From contig JAUEPE010000008.1 in NCBI GenBank assembly GCA_030403585.1, forward strand, positions 62,001 to 126,000: a stretch of DNA of 64,000 bases, given 5' to 3'. This document shows positions 51,423-60,555 of the stretch, piece by piece (within the stretch, counting starts at the first letter, position 1; every line of letters starts with the position of its first letter). The notes under the pieces were generated by a model. The model was given only the letters and a program-made list of their open reading frames with translations. It searched no databases and had not been told where the DNA came from. The position numbers and the translations under genes were made by a program. The DNA is from Frankia sp. RB7. Its GTDB lineage: Bacteria > Pseudomonadota > Alphaproteobacteria > Rhizobiales > Xanthobacteraceae.

Positions 51423-52982
51423 TTAAGGCTTCGCCCCACTGTGCGGCAAAACCTCCATGAATCGCCTGACCGCCTCCAGCACCGGCTGCTGATCGCCGGC
51501 AAAGAACCAGTGATCATGGCCGTCGAGCTCGACGAATTGCGCACCATTGATGCGGCTCGCCACATCGCGGCCGGCCGCGATGCGCACGGCCTTGTCGTCG
51601 CGCCGGTGCAGCACGAGCGTCGGCACGGCGATTTGCGGCAGCAGGTCTCGCACGTCGGCGTCGCGAAACGCCCCCAGCACGGCCGAGATGCCGCCGGGAC
51701 TGGACGCCGCGCGCAACAGCCCCGCCCACCAGGCGCGCGCCTGCGGATCGCCCGCAAGGCTCGGCGCAAAGGTTTCGATCCCGACCGGGCCGCCCCATTG
51801 TGCGATGAGGTGCTTGCTCCAGGCATCATACTGGCTGGCCCGCAGCGCATGCGGATAGTCCTCCGCCCAGCAGCCTTTTGCGAGTGCGCCAAACAGGATG
51901 AGCCCGGCGACACGGCGGTGGTCATCGACTGCAAATTTGACGCAGGCCGGCCCGCATTCAGAGGCGCCGAACAGCACGACGCGGCGCGAATCTACAGCGC
52001 GCAGCACGGTGCCGATATCCTCCGCGGTGACATCGATGCTCGGCGCCGAGCCGACGCGGTCGGACAGCCCGATGCCGCGGCGGTCAAACACAATGAGGCG
52101 CCCGAGCTTCATCAATGACGTGAGAAAAGCCCGGCTCGCGGGATGCTCCCAGGCGCGCTCCACATGCGAGACGAAACCGGGCATCACCAGGATATCGAGC
52201 GGGCCGCTACCATAGGTCTGATACGCCAGATGCACGCCCGCGCCCTTGACGTAGCGCGTCGTCGGAAGCGGATGCGGTGCGGCGGCGGGGCTCATCAGTG
52301 CTTCGGTCTCAACTTCCGGCGCAACACCAAGCTCGTCGCGCAGCCGCCGCGCCAAGGCCGCGTGGTGCCGTTCCGCGCCGCTGCGATCGCCTGATAGCAG
52401 CAGGCTGCGGATCAAATGCCGGCCATAGACTTCGCTGAGCGGATCGAGCTCGACCAGACGCCCCGCATGCGCGGTCGCGGCAAAATGATCACCGGCGGCA
52501 TTCTTGTCCTGCACCAGCCGTTCCAGCGCATGCACGAGCCGCCCCCGCAGCGCCTCGCGGCGAAAGAACGCCCAATCGTCGAATTCGGGAGAGCCCTCCG
52601 GCGAGAAGCCCGCCAGGAAGTCGCCGTGATAAATCCGGCAGGCGTCTTCAAACGCGCCGCGGTCGCAGGCGCTCTCGAACAGATGTGTATCGACCTGCAG
52701 TTCGATGTCCGGCGACCATCGCACGCTGGTGCGGTCGGTCTCGAACACCGGCTCGCCAAGCGCGAGCTCGATGCGATGAAGCAGGCGCCGCAAGCGCGCG
52801 AGCCCGGTCTCGCGGTCGGCCTCGGGCCACAATTGCGTCGCGATCACGTCCCGCGCGACGGCGCCCCTGACCTCCGCGAGATAGACCAGCAACGCGAGCC
52901 CCTTGCGCAAGGCGAGCTTGATCGGGCGGCCGTCGGCATGGACCTCGGGGAACCCGAACGTCCCGAGCGAGAAAGCCGTCAT
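51423..52982 (-). CDS. SARP-type (winged helix + BTAD) regulator fused to an alpha/beta hydrolase
   Basis: This 519-residue protein has three parts. Residues 1-95 are a winged helix (LALRKGLALLVYLAEVRG and QLWPEADRETGLARLRRLLHRI). Residues 100-240 are a bacterial transcriptional activator domain with TPR-like repeats (YGRHLIRSLLLSGDRSGAERHH). Residues 250-515 are an alpha/beta hydrolase whose nucleophile is in GASECGP, with the acid in VLHRRDDKAV and the His in GHDHWF. The GxSExGP nucleophile elbow is typical of hydrolase domains linked to adenylate cyclases. The fusion suggests a regulator whose activity depends on a small hydrolysable ligand. The start has GGAGG upstream. Confidence 0.86.
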   Translation of the reverse strand: MTAFSLGTFGFPEVHADGRPIKLALRKGLALLVYLAEVRGAVARDVIATQLWPEADRETGLARLRRLLHRIELALGEPVFETDRTSVRWSPDIELQVDTHLFESACDRGAFEDACRIYHGDFLAGFSPEGSPEFDDWAFFRREALRGRLVHALERLVQDKNAAGDHFAATAHAGRLVELDPLSEVYGRHLIRSLLLSGDRSGAERHHAALARRLRDELGVAPEVETEALMSPAAAPHPLPTTRYVKGAGVHLAYQTYGSGPLDILVMPGFVSHVERAWEHPASRAFLTSLMKLGRLIVFDRRGIGLSDRVGSAPSIDVTAEDIGTVLRAVDSRRVVLFGASECGPACVKFAVDDHRRVAGLILFGALAKGCWAEDYPHALRASQYDAWSKHLIAQWGGPVGIETFAPSLAGDPQARAWWAGLLRAASSPGGISAVLGAFRDADVRDLLPQIAVPTLVLHRRDDKAVRIAAGRDVASRINGAQFVELDGHDHWFFAGDQQPVLEAVRRFMEVLPHSGAKP

Positions 52983-53130
52983 AGGCACCCTTCCTCCCCT
53001 CGCCACGTCCCCGGGGGACGCACAGGGGACGGTCGCGCTGTAGCCATCGGGCCAGATCGAGCCCCCTCGCCTGCGAGCGATTCAGGCTCCTGCATGCGGC
53101 CCCGCTGGTGCTGGCACAATAGGAAAAAAC

Positions 53131-53898
53131 ATGGTCTCGCGCGTCCTGATCCTGCTCTACGCCCTCGTGAGCTACGCCCTGTTCACGGTCTCATTTCTCT
53201 ATGCGCTCGGTTTCGTCGGCAATTATGTCGTGCCCAAATCAATCGACAAATCGATCGAATTCGGCATCTCCTCGAGTTTGAGCGAGGCCATCGTTGTCAA
53301 CCTGCTGCTGATGAGCCTGTTTGCGATCCAGCACAGCGTGATGGCGCGCACCGGCTTCAAACGATGGTCGGCCAAATTCCTTGCCCCAGCCTGCCAGCGC
53401 AGCACCTATGTGCTGCTCTCCGGCTTGATTCTCCTGTTGCTGTTCTGGCAATGGCGTCCGATCCCGACAGTGATCTGGCAAACGGACGGACTGGCAGCCT
53501 GGTTGCTCATCGGCGCGTATTGGCTCGGCTGGCTGATCGCGTTCGCCTCCACCCACATGATCGATCATTTCGATCTGTTCGGCTTGCGGCAGGCTCTTGT
53601 CGCGTTTCGCGGGGCCGAGATATCAGGTCAATCCTTCAGGACGCCGCTGCTCTACAAGATCGTGCGGCATCCGCTCATGCTCGGCTTCCTGCTTGCGTTC
53701 TGGGCGACGCCCGTGATGACCACCGGTCATTTGCTGTTCGCGCTCGCGAATACCGCCTACATCCTGGTCGCGTTGCAGTTCGAAGAGCGGGATCTGATCG
53801 CCGAGTTCGGCGCGACTTACCAGCAATATCGCCAACGTGTTCCCATGCTGGTGCCGCGTCTGTTCGTGCGCCGCCAGACAGAAGGAGCACGGCGATGA
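53131..53898 (+). CDS. mddA: Methanethiol S-methyltransferase-like protein (MddA, NnrU/ICMT family)
   Basis: This 255-residue protein has about six membrane helices and the MddA/NnrU pattern: LMSLFAIQHSVMARTGFKRW, then STYVLLSGLILLLLFWQWRP, WLGWLIAFASTHMIDHFDLFGL, and YKIVRHPLMLGFLLAFWATP. MddA methylates methanethiol to dimethyl sulfide with SAM, and Bradyrhizobium homologues have been reported active. The next gene overlaps its stop, so the oxidoreductase is cotranscribed. NnrU-type or other isoprenylcysteine-methyltransferase-like activity is the alternative. Confidence 0.78.
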   Translation: MVSRVLILLYALVSYALFTVSFLYALGFVGNYVVPKSIDKSIEFGISSSLSEAIVVNLLLMSLFAIQHSVMARTGFKRWSAKFLAPACQRSTYVLLSGLILLLLFWQWRPIPTVIWQTDGLAAWLLIGAYWLGWLIAFASTHMIDHFDLFGLRQALVAFRGAEISGQSFRTPLLYKIVRHPLMLGFLLAFWATPVMTTGHLLFALANTAYILVALQFEERDLIAEFGATYQQYRQRVPMLVPRLFVRRQTEGARR

Positions 53899-54872
53899 GA
53901 GCCGTGCTTTGCAATTCTTTCACCGGACCGCAGGATTTGCGCCTCGGTGAGATCGCGGAGCCGAAGCCGGCCGATGACGCGATTCTCATCGATGTCCATG
54001 CGGCCTCGGTGAGTTTTATGGACCAGTTGCTGGTCTCGGGCCTCTACCAGATGCGGCCATCTCTGCCCTTCGTGCCTGGCACGGAGGCCTCTGGTGTCGT
54101 CGTCGCCATCGGCGACAAGGTCACACAATTCGCCCCCGGCGATCGCGTCGCCTGCAGCAGTTGGACCGGCGGCTACGCCGAACGGATGATTGCCAAGGAA
54201 TCGAAGAGCGTGCGCCTGCCTGATGGGGTGGCCTTTGAGGCGGCGGCCACGGTGCTGCACAATTACGGCACCGCCTATTATGCGCTGGTCGAGCGGGCGC
54301 GGGCGCAACGCGGCGAAATCGTTCTTATTACGGGCGCCGCTGGCGGTGTCGGGCTCGCTGCCGTCGACCTCGGCCGCCATCTGGGCCTGCGCGTCGTCGC
54401 GGGTGTCGGCTCCGACGACAAGGCCGCGCTGGTGCGACGTTACGGCGCCAGCGAAGTCATCAATTATCGCAGCGAGGATCTGCGCGACCGGATCAAGTCG
54501 ATCACGTCAGGCCAAGGCATCGATATCGGCTTCGACAATATCGGCGGCGCGATCTTCGAGCAGATGGCCCGGCTGATGAACTGGGGCGGGCGGCTGATGC
54601 CGATCGGCTTCACCAGTGGCGCTATTCCATCGGTCCCGATGAATCTGCCGCTATTGAAGAACTACTCTATCATCGGTGTCTTCGCCGGCGCCTGGGCAGA
54701 GAAATTCTCCGCAGAGGCCACGCGCATGAACGACACGCTGATGCAATTGCTGGCTGACGGAAATATCCGCCCGCATATCGATCGCATCCTCCCTTTGGAT
54801 GACGCCGGCGAAGCCATGCAAGCGATAGCTAATCGGACGGTTCAGGGAAGAATTGTTCTCAAGATCCGATAG
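53895..54872 (+). CDS. NADPH:quinone oxidoreductase-like MDR protein
   Basis: This 325-residue zinc-free medium-chain dehydrogenase has PFVPGTEASGVVVAIG in the N-terminal domain and the NAD(P) site VLITGAAGGVGLAAVDLGRHLG at about residue 145. It has no zinc-binding cysteines. ATG overlaps the mddA stop as ATGA, with AAGGAG upstream. It may reduce a quinone or alkene formed near the mddA product; no substrate is evident. Confidence 0.92.
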   Translation: MRAVLCNSFTGPQDLRLGEIAEPKPADDAILIDVHAASVSFMDQLLVSGLYQMRPSLPFVPGTEASGVVVAIGDKVTQFAPGDRVACSSWTGGYAERMIAKESKSVRLPDGVAFEAAATVLHNYGTAYYALVERARAQRGEIVLITGAAGGVGLAAVDLGRHLGLRVVAGVGSDDKAALVRRYGASEVINYRSEDLRDRIKSITSGQGIDIGFDNIGGAIFEQMARLMNWGGRLMPIGFTSGAIPSVPMNLPLLKNYSIIGVFAGAWAEKFSAEATRMNDTLMQLLADGNIRPHIDRILPLDDAGEAMQAIANRTVQGRIVLKIR

Positions 54873-54907
54873 AGTGCGCGTGCACTGGCAAGACAGGAAG
54901 ACAAGTT

Positions 54908-55660
54908 TTGACCGAGATCATCATCGACAAACGCTATTGCGGTCCTCCGAACTCCGGCAACGGCGGCTATGTCTGCGGCCGGCTGGCCCAGCACATTCCC
55001 GGCGGCGCCGAGGTGACACTGCGCGCGCCGCCGCCTTTGGATGCGCCGCTCGCCGCGATCGCGGCGGGCGACGGCACATGGGAGCTTCGCGACAGCGCCA
55101 AGGCTGTTGCGACGGGGCGCGCGGCAAGCATCGAGCTCGCACGGCTGGAGACCGCCACTTTTGAGGAAGCCTGCGCCGCAGAGTTGCTGACGCCGGTCAA
55201 GCCGCACGAGCATCCGCTGCCGACCTGCTTCGTCTGTGGCCCCGCCAGGGCGAAAGGCGACGGCCTGCGCATTTTCGCCGGACCGCTCGGACGTCACACG
55301 CACACTCCCGTTCTCGCAGCGAGCTGGACACCGGATCCAAATCTCGCCGCCGAGGACGGCCTGGTCGCGCCCGAATTTCTCTGGTCAGCGCTCGACTGTC
55401 CCACCGGCTTCGCCTGCAATTGCGATCCGCAAAGCAACGCCGTCGACAAGACGCCGCTGCTGCTGGGCCGGATGTCAGCGCGGATCGAATCCCGGCCGCG
55501 CCCCGGCACGCGCTGCATCATCACGGCATGGCCCACCAGCCGCGACGGCCGCAAGCGCATGGCCGAGGCCGCGCTGCATGATGAGGATGGAAAATTGCTG
55601 GCCGTGGCCAAGACGACATGGATTGCGGTGGAGCGCGAGGTGCAGCTCGGGCGCGGATGA
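54908..55660 (+). CDS. Hotdog-fold thioesterase-like protein with Cys-rich motif
   Basis: This 250-residue protein begins with YCGPPNSGNGGYVCGRLA and carries HPLPTCFVCGPAR near residue 105 and GFACNCDPQ near 170. These motifs mark a family of tandem hotdog, thioesterase-like proteins without known activity. The start is TTG at 54908, with AGGAAG about 10 bases upstream. It follows the oxidoreductase after 35 bases in the same direction, so the three genes form one operon. Confidence 0.78.
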   Translation: MTEIIIDKRYCGPPNSGNGGYVCGRLAQHIPGGAEVTLRAPPPLDAPLAAIAAGDGTWELRDSAKAVATGRAASIELARLETATFEEACAAELLTPVKPHEHPLPTCFVCGPARAKGDGLRIFAGPLGRHTHTPVLAASWTPDPNLAAEDGLVAPEFLWSALDCPTGFACNCDPQSNAVDKTPLLLGRMSARIESRPRPGTRCIITAWPTSRDGRKRMAEAALHDEDGKLLAVAKTTWIAVEREVQLGRG

Positions 55661-55681
55661 CGGTCTCGTGGCGTGGGTGAC

Positions 55682-55799
55682 GGTCTCGTAGCTTGGACAA
55701 AGGCGCGTAGCGCCGTGCCCACGACTCCTGCCTCAGCTTCGTTGATCGACATGGTGGGCACGCTTCGCTTTGCCCACGAGACCTGTGCGCTACGAGACC
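55682..55799. repeat. Palindromic repeat after the hotdog gene
   Basis: Arms GGTCTCGTAGC (55682-55692) and GCTACGAGACC (55789-55799) enclose inner GTGCCCAC / GGTGGGCAC elements. The word GGTGGGCACGCTTCGC is a common Bradyrhizobium repeat, and parts recur at 20670-20795. The outer arm ends on the stop codon of the TrmJ-DUF559 gene. Confidence 0.75.
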
Positions 55800-56998
55800 T
55801 ACGCGCCTTGCTCGATCATCGCCTGCAGCCGCACCAGCTCCGCCTCGATATCACGCTCAACATCCGCAGCACGAATGTCGATCACGCGATAGTCGCGCGC
55901 CTCCAGCCACGCGCGCCGCCCTGCGCGATCCGCCGCGATGGTGTCGCCCTCGCCCGGGTTGACCAGCTCGATCGCGATCCGGTGCGGGAACGAGACGAAG
56001 TCAGGGATGTGGCGGCCGACCGGGGTCTGGCGCTTGAACCCTCCTGCGAAGCGGCGATCGCGGGTCAGGGCCTGCCAGAGCAGGCGCTCGGCATCGGTCG
56101 GGTTGCGGCGGAGCAGGCGCGCCAGCCCGCGCACGGTCGAGCCGCTGTCGGGCACGCCGCCGCCCTGGCCGTGCTCGGCCAGCAGCGCGCGCAGGCGCGT
56201 GGCCTGCTCGCCGTCGAGCACGCCGCCCTTGGCTGGACCCTTGCGCCCTTCCGCGATCGCCATCACCACCCCGTGGAGGGTGTGCATGTCCTGCTTGGTC
56301 GGCTCCATCCGGCTGAAAATGTTGCGCAGATTGACCAGCATGGTGTCGCGCTTCTCGGCCGGGCGCAAAAATTCGACGCGGTCGAGCTCGCGGATAAGGT
56401 TGTCGAAGAAGGCCTGCATCTGGTGCTGCGAGGCGCGCTCGGAGCGCTCCGGCATGGCGTGCGGCAGCTCGCCCGAGGTCGCGCGCTTGAACCATTCATA
56501 GCCGACCAGCAGCACGGCCTGGGCGAGGTTGAGCGAGGCGAAGCCCGGATTGACCGGGAAGGTGATGATGCGGTTGGAGAGCCCGACCTCCTCGTTGGTC
56601 AGGCCCCAGCGCTCCCGGCCGAACAGGATGCCGGCCTTGCCGCCTGTGGCGACGTGCCCCGAAATCTCGCTCGCGGCGGCTTCCGGCCCCACCACAGGCT
56701 TGGCCTGGTCATGGGGGCGCGCGGTGGTGGCGAACAGCAGGTCGAGGTCGGCGACGGCCTCGCCGACCGTGCCGAACAATTCGGCCTTTTCCAGAATGTG
56801 GTCGGCGCCTGCGGCCGCGCGCTGGGCGGCGATGTTCGGCCAGCCGTCACGGGGGTTGACGATCCGCAAGCGGCCCAGGGCAAAATTGCCCATGGCGCGC
56901 GCGGCCATGCCGATGTTTTCCCCGAGCTGCGGCTCGACCAGGATCACGATGGGACCGTCGAGGGCGAGCCCTGCCTTGGTCTTGTCGGTGCCGGACAT
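55799..56998 (-). CDS. trmJ: TrmJ-family tRNA methyltransferase fused to a DUF559 (Vsr-like) domain
   Basis: This 399-residue protein has a SpoU-type methyltransferase domain at residues 10-170: VILVEPQLGENIGMAARAM, LLFATTARPHDQ, GKAGILFGRERWGLTNEEV and ITFPVNPGFASLNLAQA, matching TrmJ, which 2'-O-methylates tRNA position 32. A helical linker follows. Residues 285-395 resemble DUF559 (ARLLRRNPTDAERLLWQAL, then GFKRQTPVGRHIPDFVSF, and AWLEARDYRVIDI), an endonuclease-like domain; its usual IELDGGQH is changed to IELVNPGE. I use the ATG at 56998. The fusion could target methylation to damaged RNA or be inactive. Confidence 0.85.
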   Translation of the reverse strand: MSGTDKTKAGLALDGPIVILVEPQLGENIGMAARAMGNFALGRLRIVNPRDGWPNIAAQRAAAGADHILEKAELFGTVGEAVADLDLLFATTARPHDQAKPVVGPEAAASEISGHVATGGKAGILFGRERWGLTNEEVGLSNRIITFPVNPGFASLNLAQAVLLVGYEWFKRATSGELPHAMPERSERASQHQMQAFFDNLIRELDRVEFLRPAEKRDTMLVNLRNIFSRMEPTKQDMHTLHGVVMAIAEGRKGPAKGGVLDGEQATRLRALLAEHGQGGGVPDSGSTVRGLARLLRRNPTDAERLLWQALTRDRRFAGGFKRQTPVGRHIPDFVSFPHRIAIELVNPGEGDTIAADRAGRRAWLEARDYRVIDIRAADVERDIEAELVRLQAMIEQGA

Positions 56999-57142
56999 CT
57001 CATTCAACTTTCTGAGTCAGCGTTCTTCTCGTTCAGCTTCCGAAGAGTTTGAACTCCTGTCTGAAGACGCTGATCCAAGCCTTCATCCACGCGGCCGGCC
57101 CGCCTTCCGTGCAGACCAATTTCTGCAACGGAGATAACAGGG

Positions 57143-57159
57143 TTAGCAGCATTTGCTAA
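57143..57159. promoter_or_regulatory. Palindrome in the trmJ - hydrolase divergent gap
   Basis: TTAGCA and TGCTAA flank GCATT. It lies in the 287-base divergent region between the TrmJ fusion and the membrane hydrolase and may be an operator for either gene. The gap shows no other clear element. Confidence 0.3.
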
Positions 57160-57294
57160 TCCGCAATCGGCATCTCAATTGGGGACGATTTCTTTCGCCA
57201 GCTTGTGCGCGCTTTGCTTTCGGTTATGGCTATCAACCACAACTAAAGCGAAGCCGAAAGGGCGGAGCTAAAAACGCAATTCAGGGGGGTGGTG

Positions 57295-59022
57295 ATGCGC
57301 GGTCGATGGACGTTGGCAATTCTCGGAGCGGTCTTGATCGTGGTGGGCGGGCTCATCGCCCATCTGACGCAGACCGCCGGCGGCATCCGGATCCAGGATG
57401 TCAGGTTCAAGGGCGCCAAGGGCAACACCATGAGTGCCCTGCTCTACGTCCCTGCCAATGCCACCGCGCAGACCCCGGCACCGGGCATCCTCGCCGTCCA
57501 CGGCTACATCAACTCGCGCGAGACCCAGGACGGCTTCGCCATCGAATTCGCCCGCCGCGGCTATGTCGTGCTGGCGCTGGACCAGACCGGCCACGGCTAT
57601 AGTGACCCGCCCGCCTTTGCCAACGGCTTTGGCGGTCCTGACGGCCTCGCCTATCTCCGCAGCCTCGACATCGTCGACAAGGCCAATATCGGCCTCGAGG
57701 GTCATTCGATGGGCGGCTGGACGGTGCTGGCCGCAGCCACCGCGATGCCGAATGACTACAAGTCGATGGTGCTGGAGGGCTCCTCGACCGGTAAGCCGTT
57801 CGCAGCCGACGGCACCCCCGGATGGCCGCGCAACACCGCTTTGGTGTTTGCCCAGTACGAGGAATTCTCCACGTTGATGTGGGGCGTCGATCTCGCCCGC
57901 GATGTCACCAAGAGCCCCAAGCTGTGGGCGATGTTCGGCACACAGGAGCCGGTCGAGCCGGGCAAGGTCTACGGCGACCCGGCGGCCGGGACCGCCCGGG
58001 TGCTGTACACGCCGGCTATAACTCACCCGGCCGAACACATCTCGCATGAGGCTATCGGCTACAGCCTCGACTGGTTCGCCAAGACGCTGCAGGGCGGCAC
58101 GCCGCGGCCGGCCGACGACCAGATCTGGTTCCGCAAGGAGCTCGGCACGCTGATCGCGTTTGCCGGTTTCGTCGCGCTGTTGATCGGCACTTTCGACGGC
58201 CTGCTCGAGGCGCAAATGTTCTCCCGTCTGCGCCTGCCGGCGGTCCCCGACGGCACCATGCCGCCGCATCACGCCGCCACCGGCCAGCGTTGGACCGCGG
58301 CGTTCATCCTGTCCGCCTTCATCCCGGCGCTGACCTACTATCCGGCCTTTGCGCTGGCTGGCACCTTCGTGACGCCGACGGCGTTCCTGCCGCAGGGCAT
58401 CACCAACCAGATCCTGGTCTGGGCCATCATCAATGGCCTGATCACGCTGGCGCTGATGCGCCTCGCCCCGAAGCGCACCGCCCGGACCGGACTGGTTGGC
58501 CAATCCGTGGCGATCGCGGTCGCTTCGGTCGCAGTCGGCTATGCTGCGCTATGGCTCGCCGACCTCGCCTTCAAGATCGACTTCCGGTTCTGGATCGTCG
58601 CCTTGAAGCTGATGAACCCGAAGCAGTTTGTGATCTTCCTGATCTACTTGATTCCGTTCACGGCGTTTTTCGTCGTGGCCCTGCACGTGCTGCACCGGAA
58701 TTTCTCGACCATGGAGGCGCCGCGGCTCGCGCTCTATCTGACCAATATCCTGGCGCTGACGTTCGGCTTCATCGTGCTGCTGGTCCTGCAATATGGCACG
58801 CTCTGGCTGACCGGAAAACTTTTCAACCCGCTGCCCGATCCCGGCTTCGTACCGCTCTCGACCATCGTCGCCATCCAGTTTGTGCCGCTGCTCGCGATCG
58901 TCGCCGTGATCGCGACCTTCACCTGGCGACGGACCGGATCGAGCCTGCCGGGCGCCCTGATCTCCGGCCTGTTCGTGACCTGGTACATCGTGGCCGGCAC
59001 GGCCACGCAGGCCGCCTTTTAG
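57295..59022 (+). CDS. Alpha/beta hydrolase with a C-terminal multi-span membrane domain
   Basis: This 575-residue protein has an N-terminal anchor (residues 5-27), an alpha/beta hydrolase domain (residues 35-285: GILAVHGYINSRE, nucleophile in EGHSMGGW, DQTGHGYSD, and a C-terminal His in THPAEHISHE), and at least seven membrane helices in residues 290-575. The ATG at 57295 follows AGGGGGG. The membrane part resembles no transporter family that I recognise. An esterase acting on membrane-delivered substrates is one reading. Confidence 0.8.
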   Translation: MRGRWTLAILGAVLIVVGGLIAHLTQTAGGIRIQDVRFKGAKGNTMSALLYVPANATAQTPAPGILAVHGYINSRETQDGFAIEFARRGYVVLALDQTGHGYSDPPAFANGFGGPDGLAYLRSLDIVDKANIGLEGHSMGGWTVLAAATAMPNDYKSMVLEGSSTGKPFAADGTPGWPRNTALVFAQYEEFSTLMWGVDLARDVTKSPKLWAMFGTQEPVEPGKVYGDPAAGTARVLYTPAITHPAEHISHEAIGYSLDWFAKTLQGGTPRPADDQIWFRKELGTLIAFAGFVALLIGTFDGLLEAQMFSRLRLPAVPDGTMPPHHAATGQRWTAAFILSAFIPALTYYPAFALAGTFVTPTAFLPQGITNQILVWAIINGLITLALMRLAPKRTARTGLVGQSVAIAVASVAVGYAALWLADLAFKIDFRFWIVALKLMNPKQFVIFLIYLIPFTAFFVVALHVLHRNFSTMEAPRLALYLTNILALTFGFIVLLVLQYGTLWLTGKLFNPLPDPGFVPLSTIVAIQFVPLLAIVAVIATFTWRRTGSSLPGALISGLFVTWYIVAGTATQAAF

Positions 59023-59241
59023 AGGTGTTCTTGAACGGCATTGGATCGCCCGAGGGACAGGTGCCCAAACAAGGTGCGGCAGCCGTCATTCCGACCTCGT
59101 CGGAATGGCGGTTCTCGGCGAAAAGATGGGCTGAAACTGCATAACCGCTCCGCTTCCGCCCGCCCCCGGGCGGTGCTATAGCGCGGGAGATTTCCACCGC
59201 GGCCGCCAAAAGGCGCCGTTCCCAAGAGGGCTTCTCCGATC

Positions 59242-60453
59242 ATGGCAAAAATCAAGGTATCCAATCCCGTCGTCGAACTCGATGGCGACGAGATGACCCG
59301 GATCATCTGGCAGTACATCAAGGACAAGCTGATCAACCCGTTCCTGGATGTCGAGCTGCAGTATTTCGACCTGGGCATGGAGTACCGCGACCACACCAAC
59401 GATCAGGTGACGATCGACGCCGCCGAGGCGATCAAGAAGGTCGGCGTCGGCGTCAAGTGCGCCACCATCACTCCGGACGAGGCCCGGGTGAAGGAGTTCA
59501 ACCTCAAGCAGATGTGGAAGTCGCCGAACGGCACCATCCGCAACATCCTCGGCGGCGTGATCTTCCGCGAGCCGATCATCTGCAAGAACGTGCCGCGCCT
59601 GGTTCCCGGCTGGAGCAAGCCGATCATCATCGGCCGCCACGCCTATGGCGACCAGTACCGCGCCACCGACATCAAGTTCCCGGGCAAGGGCACCCTGACG
59701 ATGAAGTTCGTCGGCGAAGACGGCACCGTGATCGAGAAGGAAGTGTTCAAGACCCCGGGCGCCGGTGTCGCCATGCAGATGTACAATCTCGACGATTCCA
59801 TCATCGACTTCGCCCGCGCCTCACTCAATTACGGCCTGCTGCGCAACTACCCGGTCTATCTCTCGACCAAGAACACGATTCTGAAGGTCTATGACGGCCG
59901 CTTCAAGGACATCTTCCAGGACATCTACGACCGCGAGTTCAAGACCGAATTCGAGGCCAAGGGCCTGACCTACGAGCACCGCCTGATCGACGACATGGTG
60001 GCCTCTGCGCTGAAATGGTCCGGCGGTTACGTCTGGGCCTGTAAGAACTACGACGGCGACGTGCAGTCCGACACCGTCGCGCAGGGCTACGGCTCGCTCG
60101 GCCTGATGACCTCGGTGCTGCTCACCCCGGACGGCAAGACGGTCGAAGCCGAAGCCGCTCACGGCACGGTGACCCGCCACTACCGCGAGCACCAGAAGGG
60201 CAAGGAGACCTCGACCAACTCGATCGCGTCGATCTTCGCCTGGACCCGTGGCCTGTCGCACCGCGCCAAGCTCGACAACAACGCCGAGCTCGCCAAGTTC
60301 GCGAACACCCTGGAGAAGGTCTGCGTCGACACCGTCGAGGAAGGCTACATGACCAAGGACCTCGCGCTCCTGGTCGGCGCCGACCAGCGCTGGCTGTCGA
60401 CCACCGGCTTCCTCGACAAGGTCGCGGAGAATCTCACGAAGGCGTTGGCGTAA
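59242..60453 (+). CDS. icd: Isocitrate dehydrogenase (NADP+)
   Basis: This 403-residue TCA-cycle enzyme oxidises isocitrate to 2-oxoglutarate. It is of the eukaryote-like homodimeric type seen in alphaproteobacteria: [32 protein letters not shown] with the substrate serine, [16 protein letters not shown], and [13 protein letters not shown] for cofactor binding. It is complete and ends at a strong terminator. Confidence 0.98.
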   Translation: MAKIKVSNPVVELDGDEMTRIIWQYIKDKLINPFLDVELQYFDLGMEYRDHTNDQVTIDAAEAIKKVGVGVKCATITPDEARVKEFNLKQMWKSPNGTIRNILGGVIFREPIICKNVPRLVPGWSKPIIIGRHAYGDQYRATDIKFPGKGTLTMKFVGEDGTVIEKEVFKTPGAGVAMQMYNLDDSIIDFARASLNYGLLRNYPVYLSTKNTILKVYDGRFKDIFQDIYDREFKTEFEAKGLTYEHRLIDDMVASALKWSGGYVWACKNYDGDVQSDTVAQGYGSLGLMTSVLLTPDGKTVEAEAAHGTVTRHYREHQKGKETSTNSIASIFAWTRGLSHRAKLDNNAELAKFANTLEKVCVDTVEEGYMTKDLALLVGADQRWLSTTGFLDKVAENLTKALA

Positions 60454-60495
60454 GCTCGCCAACCGCAATTTCGCCCGACTGGGCCAGACATCATC

Positions 60496-60530
60496 ACGGG
60501 CCGCGCCTCAAGCGCGGCCCGTTCGCTTTT
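60496..60530 (+). terminator. Rho-independent terminator after icd
   Basis: An 11-bp perfect stem ACGGGCCGCGC / GCGCGGCCCGT with loop CTCAA runs into TCGCTTTT. It lies 43 bases after the icd stop. Confidence 0.9.
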
Positions 60531-60555
60531 GAGAGCCCTTCGCGGAGATGCGACC

